A stretch of 64,000 nt of DNA from Emmonsiellopsis sp. PD_33 (taxonomy: Eukaryota; Ascomycota; Eurotiomycetes; Onygenales; Ajellomycetaceae). The translations under genes and the position numbers were made by a program. Location: NCBI GenBank assembly GCA_032988165.1, contig JANTQF010000001.1:248001-312000 (forward strand), in the 5' to 3' direction. The notes beneath the pieces are model-generated. The model was not told the origin of the DNA, did no database searches, and saw nothing but the letters and a program-made list of their open reading frames with translations. Positions 59,286 to 64,000 of the stretch are shown here, piece after piece; position 1 is the first letter of the stretch; every line of letters starts with the position of its first letter.

Positions 59286-60750
59286 GCAGCTAGAATACTA
59301 TTTGAATTGAGATGGAGTCTCAAGTGAGTATATAGAAATCTATGTCAGAATGTTTCAGATAATTCTTGCCTCTTTAGTTTAGCATTCATTAAGTTGTAAT
59401 TATTATACTAGAATACTATGATTTTAATGATCTAAGCTAAGTATTTATCAGCTCTTATAAATTCATGAGTTACTGGAAACTTCATTATACAAGTTAGATT
59501 ACCTGAGGTGAAATTGCTTATTATTCATACTATAAACCATGAAGTTAGTAATAATAGACAGAAGAGTACAGATAGATAACATACTGAGTATAGTATACTA
59601 AGCTACCTTTTATTCTAACTCAAGAGATTTAAATTATTATTAGAATATTAGTTAGTGTAGCTTTCAGCTCTTACATTCAGTCCATATAATGATATAACCC
59701 TCTCAATTCTTACTGATAAGCTTTATATAGCTAATATCAACTGCTGTGAGCTTCTTGAGCACTTTATTTACTAACTCTGAGAATAAAGATTGAAAGAAAT
59801 CACTATATTTCATTAGTACTCTAAATGGGCTTGAATGGTGTGTCTGACTGATATTCATAGCCTCAGACAGGGTAAGGTATTTGATGGCAAGATTTACCAT
59901 AACTTAATTAAGTAAAAGTTGAGAAAAACAAGCCAAACATTCTAGAAAATAATAATTAATCTAATGCTATATGCCCCATTTGGATTCTACTACATGCATA
60001 AGATAATAGGGGCCCTGGGTGAATTCATACCAGATGTAAGAAATGTCCAGGAGTTAACATGCATCACAAGAAAAAGAGTGAGACATACAAATAACATAGA
60101 TTTAATGACTATGAGAATTAATATGATTCTATATTAACATCAGCATAATTAGCTATATATAAGGTCAGAAAAGCTTACAAGAGAGATGAGAACTTAATGA
60201 ATAAAGCTAGATAATCTTAGATATAATCAGTGTGATGGAGGATACTGACTGTAATGATTTGAGACAAATTTTAAGATGAGAAGCTATTAGAGATAAGAAG
60301 TAGAACTTAAATATAATGATGCAAAGTAAGAAAAGAGTAAGATTAATTTACATAATCTGCTTTTTTAATGTGCTTGATATAATAACACTGGAATTTACAA
60401 TTATTCATAAGCACAGTGGGAGTTTGCTGTGTTCAGAGACTGAAAGAAATTCAGAATTCAAAGAGATTTAAAACTCAAAGAAATTTAGGACTAAAAGAAA
60501 TTCAGAACTGAAAGAAATTTGAAACTAAAAGAAATTCAGAACTGAAAGAAATTTAGGACTGAAAGAAATTCAGAATAGCCCAGTTAGGGAGCTATAAACA
60601 AATAATAAACTAATAAAAGCAAAAAGGTAGGTAGATTATGAGAGAATGTGCAGTAACTGAGATGTTATATTAAAGCTAAAACTTAAGTGAATAGGGGAAA
60701 ATATAGTATTAAAATATAGATCTAACAATTAAAAAGTTCTTCAGAACTTC
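59286..60750. repeat. AT-rich 1.43-kb repeat segment, copy C
   Basis: Third copy of 783-2215 / 3331-4760, with the same minus-strand short frame at 59703-59900 (NLAIKYLTLSEAMNISQ...YIKLISKN). Confidence 0.75.
60437..60575. repeat. 17-bp minisatellite, copy C
   Basis: About eight units, the longest of the three arrays; unit number differs among copies (about 6, 6-7 and 8). Confidence 0.8.
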
Positions 60751-61109
60751 TTCTTTTAAAATTTATGAATTCTTCTTAAGAGGATACTCATACTTCCTGG
60801 ACAATTGAGTTCATATAGCTTAAATGATGGCTGATGGATAACAGACCCAAATGTAAATTCATCTACTAAAGGCTTTGAAAAAATAGAATTATATTAGCAC
60901 TGATAGTTATTAAATATTCTAAAATACTAGCACACATGGAATTATCATATCATTTCAGGATGAGTCAGCAGATTAGCATCTAGGTTTTTAGGATTGAGTG
61001 TATCATTAAATTCCCTATTAATAGATTCTATGTTAACTGACTGATCAATTTGTTCTATACAATAACTTCAAGGTTAGTCAAGTAAAGATGATTGTGAAAG
61101 CAAAGAAGG

Positions 61110-63302
61110 GTAAATCTATAGCTTGAGAAGTTTAAGGCTATATATAATTCTAGAAAAGATAGGAGATAATATAAATATAGATGTACTACATGCTACCTAC
61201 AAATCTTTAAATCTTTCTATAAGATCTTCAATTTCTATTCAAGTTACTATCATTGCATCTGAGACTCCTCCATCTCACCTACAATTCAAGAGATGAGATC
61301 AGGTGGCATGATTGCTACATTACTGGGTGTGAAGATAATTTATATTTCAGATATTAACTTATACTTAATGACCTGAATAGTAATATTATCAATGAAAGTC
61401 TTCATTAAAACCTATATCAAGAAATTAGAATCTCAAGTTGCAACTAAAAGAACTAAGATAACTTACCTTATAGAATACTTATATACTATTAAGTAGCTTA
61501 GTATATATAAAGTCCTCCATGTTGCTCTCATTTTAGATTGAAAGTGATGTAGTAAGAATAGATACATCACTTAGATTAATATTATTTTTATACTTTAAGG
61601 TTATGAAGTTTTCTATCTGCCTAGCTATTTTATCCTGCAGATTTACTTGCTTCATCTTCTGAAGAGTTTCTATGTAGTAGTGATTATATGTTATTAGATG
61701 CTTCATGTGATTAAGTAGAAGCTAATTGAGAGATTGATTAGCCTGTATTATCTGGTTGTTCATTTTCTGGCTGATTAAGAAGTTGAGTAGTGACTGAAAG
61801 ATATAATGATCAATCAGTATTTTCAGAAGGTCTTTGAGGAATTATATGATGAGCTTTCATGAGCTCTTCACATGATGTCATGCAATGCCTTCCCATAAAG
61901 ATGACTAGTCTTGAAATAATTAATCAATAAGAATGGGGTTGAAAGAACCAGGAAGCTCTTAACCTTTACTACTAGTAAGGAAACTCTGTATTCAGTAAAT
62001 AGCTCCAGAGTGATTCATGTGAATTTAATCAAAAGAATTGGATCCTATGGAGTTATTAATGATCCTATAGTAGCTCTGAGTTCTCATCTTCTCTACAAAT
62101 TTAATATTCTAGTTTTGAATGAGAGCCTACAAGCAATTACTATCAGAATACTCCTAGTTACTAAAGAATGGATCTCTATAACTATCATCAATGGCAGTCT
62201 TGCACAATCTCTTAAATGATTGACTGATTTTTAGAAGAAAGAGTCACTATTTATTAAGAGTAAAATGACTAGGACTTAGTTTCTCAAGTTTCTTCTCAGC
62301 ATTATTAATACTAGTCTGTATGTTGTTGATAAGGTTTGGGAGATAACATTAAATTTAATTTAATAGTATCTTGCTCAGGTATTAGCATAGTGAGTGTATT
62401 CTAACTATATTATAAGGAAGATCTTTTCAGACCCCTATGAAGAAGAACTATTATTTAGTGAAATCTCATTCTTTAATTAAAGTATTATAAGAGTTAAAAT
62501 TTCTATTCCTCAACACATGCTATCTGAGTTGAAATTTGATATTATTATTGCTGATAAGGTCTATGAATTTGACTTTACTATCTGATCTGACTGGTAGTAT
62601 ATCCAGTTTTATGATGAGTTCTAGAGTGTGTAGTCCCTTAAGATCAATCTTTTGAGTATGTTTTAGGATAATCTGGTTTGTAATGTTATTTTTTGCTGAG
62701 ACCATGGAAATAATAATACTCCTAGTGTTGATAATATAGGATTTAATAAGATTGAAAATTAGCTTTATATTGGCTTTAGATTGTTGCCTGTTTTTAGAGT
62801 GTATAAGACTAGGAAGGTTAATAAGGGTAAGTTTTAATATATGTGATTCAGATATCTTAACCTGAAGGATATGTTTTGAAAATGCATTGACTCCCCAACT
62901 AATTATTATAAGATATTTCTTTACACTATTAATTACTTCTAGGAGGTTTTGAAGCCCTTCTAATGTTTCTTTAAATTATAATAGTTTGTGCTGTTGAACA
63001 CTAGCAGTATCCTTACAAGGTATAATAGAGATGAAGGTACTAGAGACTACAGTATTATAAAAGATGACCTCTGTAGCAAAATAGATACATAGAGTATCAT
63101 TTTGAGAAAATAATACTCTAGAAATTACTTCTAAAACAGAGCTTTTCCCACTGAACTAATTGCTGCAGATCACAATCTGGGGGAGGAAAATAAACTTACT
63201 GATACTCTGACAATGAAGACTATTAATTTCATCAAGTAGGATTTATGATTCTGAGGATCTTAGAATAATAAGATTTAATATGACAAGAATATTATCCATT
63301 AT
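61110..63302 (-). pseudogene. Dynamin-family large GTPase, inactivated, right copy
   Basis: The same gene as 5130-7306. G1 region LPQIVICSN, a stop, FSGKSSVLEVIS near 63140-63180; NDTLCIHFATEVI; G3 now NLPSLIHSKNRQQ; G4 now IKLDILPVRSDS (62580-62600). Its 62705-62520 frame is open for 61 codons. The start is at 63299 or one codon earlier; the left copy's first ATG reads ATA here. The two copies carry different stops, so most damage came after duplication. The effector domain and intron are present near 61380-61470. Confidence 0.85.
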
Positions 63303-63825
63303 GATTTTAATATATATCTGGAGCAGAAATGGTGATTTTTGGTAGAGAGTAATAGGAAAAATAGGAGGCAATAAAATACATTAGAGGGCTCAAAAGGAGA
63401 TGTATTAAAGGCTTATATCTTGAGGAAACCTTTAATACCATCCATAAATTAAGAGAAGAAGGGTGAATATAGTATAGCAAGAAAGAATCAAGCAAGGCCC
63501 TGCATATTAACAGAAAGAAAGGTGAGTTTTGATATTAATATAATATTTTTTATTAACCAGATTATGTAACTTAACATGCAGAAATTAATATCACCTCTCC
63601 CTTTAACCCCCTAATTATAATGTTCTGTTTTGATTAAATCATTTTGAAAATGCAATGAATGAAACAAAGAATATGAAGATATATAATATAAAATAATATA
63701 ATAAATGATATGAGTAGGATGAGATAGAATAATAATTATATATAAAATAAAAAGAATGAAAAAGGGGCAAAATTACAGTTAATAAGATAAATAAATATAA
63801 TTATAGATGACATGAGTCTTCAGAA

Positions 63826-63892
63826 CTCTCTCTTTTTTCTCTCTTTCTCCTCTCTTTCTTCTCTCTTTCTCCTCTCTTTTTCCTTTCTTTAT
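63826..63892. promoter_or_regulatory. CT-rich tract upstream of dynamin gene, right copy
   Basis: Counterpart of 7830-7895, about 530 bp upstream of the start on the minus strand; length and composition retained. Confidence 0.35.
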
Positions 63893-64000
63893 CCCCACTG
63901 GAATGTATTTGTGCTTCCTGTTGGATTCAGACAAAGTAAGGCCCCTAAGGGTGACTACAAACTAGAGGCTGTTTGTGGGTATGATAAGAAGTTTGAATTG

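Larger units (their letters stand above)
58158..64000. repeat. Right copy of the 5.8-kb direct repeat
   Basis: Collinear with 2216-8015 from tagttatctaa onward, same orientation, to the window end, where it is still matching. The bordering sequence at 58158 is the copia LTR end, whereas at 2216 it is copy A of the 1.43-kb segment. Confidence 0.85.

Noticed and set aside
1..64000. CRISPR array, rRNA, tRNA or bacterial operon
   Set aside because: The repeats are too long or directly tandem, no tRNA cloverleaf or rRNA block was recognised, and all coding traces are fungal or eukaryotic transposon type.

Overview
The window looks like transposon-dominated, mutation-scarred nuclear DNA of a filamentous ascomycete (Pezizomycotina). 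The Ty3/gypsy pol proteins, the Helitron, an Mx/dynamin-like GTPase with a 55-bp GT-AG intron, and F-box paralogues are all of fungal type. Reading the sequence, I found no CpG dinucleotide anywhere, including in the GC-richer Helitron. Almost every coding frame carries TAG/TAA/TGA stops of the kind expected from C-to-T change at CpG and CpA. This is the signature of repeat-induced point mutation (RIP) or methylation-driven deamination with a strong CpG component. Near-total CpG loss in repeats is known from Coccidioides and its relatives, so an onygenalean or other eurotiomycete host is a reasonable guess, but the species cannot be named from this window. I see no intact host gene.

Layout. 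1-782: the 3' end of a plus-strand Ty3/gypsy element (family G2) with its LTR. 783-8015: old AT-rich repeat, holding two copies (783-2215 and 3331-4760) of a 1.43-kb segment and, on the minus strand, a complete but ruined dynamin-family gene (5130-7306). The block 2216-8015 returns in the same orientation at 58158-64000 with its own ruined dynamin gene. 8.3-22.9 kb and 28.4-36.1 kb: a head-to-tail minus-strand array of about ten decayed paralogues, roughly 2 kb per unit. They have an F-box-like N-terminus and a propeller-like body, and several share a short conserved box upstream. The array is interrupted by a structurally complete Ty3/gypsy element with a chromodomain (family G1, 22862-28430: 254-bp LTRs, GTAGG target duplication) and by a minisatellite with a period of about 91 bp (28666-29575).

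36329-47683: an 11.4-kb minus-strand Ty3/gypsy element (family G2; 317-319-bp LTRs, CTAG flanks). Its gag-PR frame is followed by an RT-RH-IN frame and then by about 4 kb of extra sequence containing an additional ORF of about 525 codons. It sits in a Ty1/copia remnant (47684-49688 and 57662-58158). That remnant is also split by a 7.97-kb Helitron (49689-57661), whose ends (TC...CTAG, inserted between A and T) can be placed to the base because removing it rejoins the copia reading frame.

No gene here is likely to act today. The history is nested: the F-box/dynamin repeats are oldest, then copia, then Helitron and G2. G1 went independently into the F-box array. Everything was afterwards scoured of CpG.
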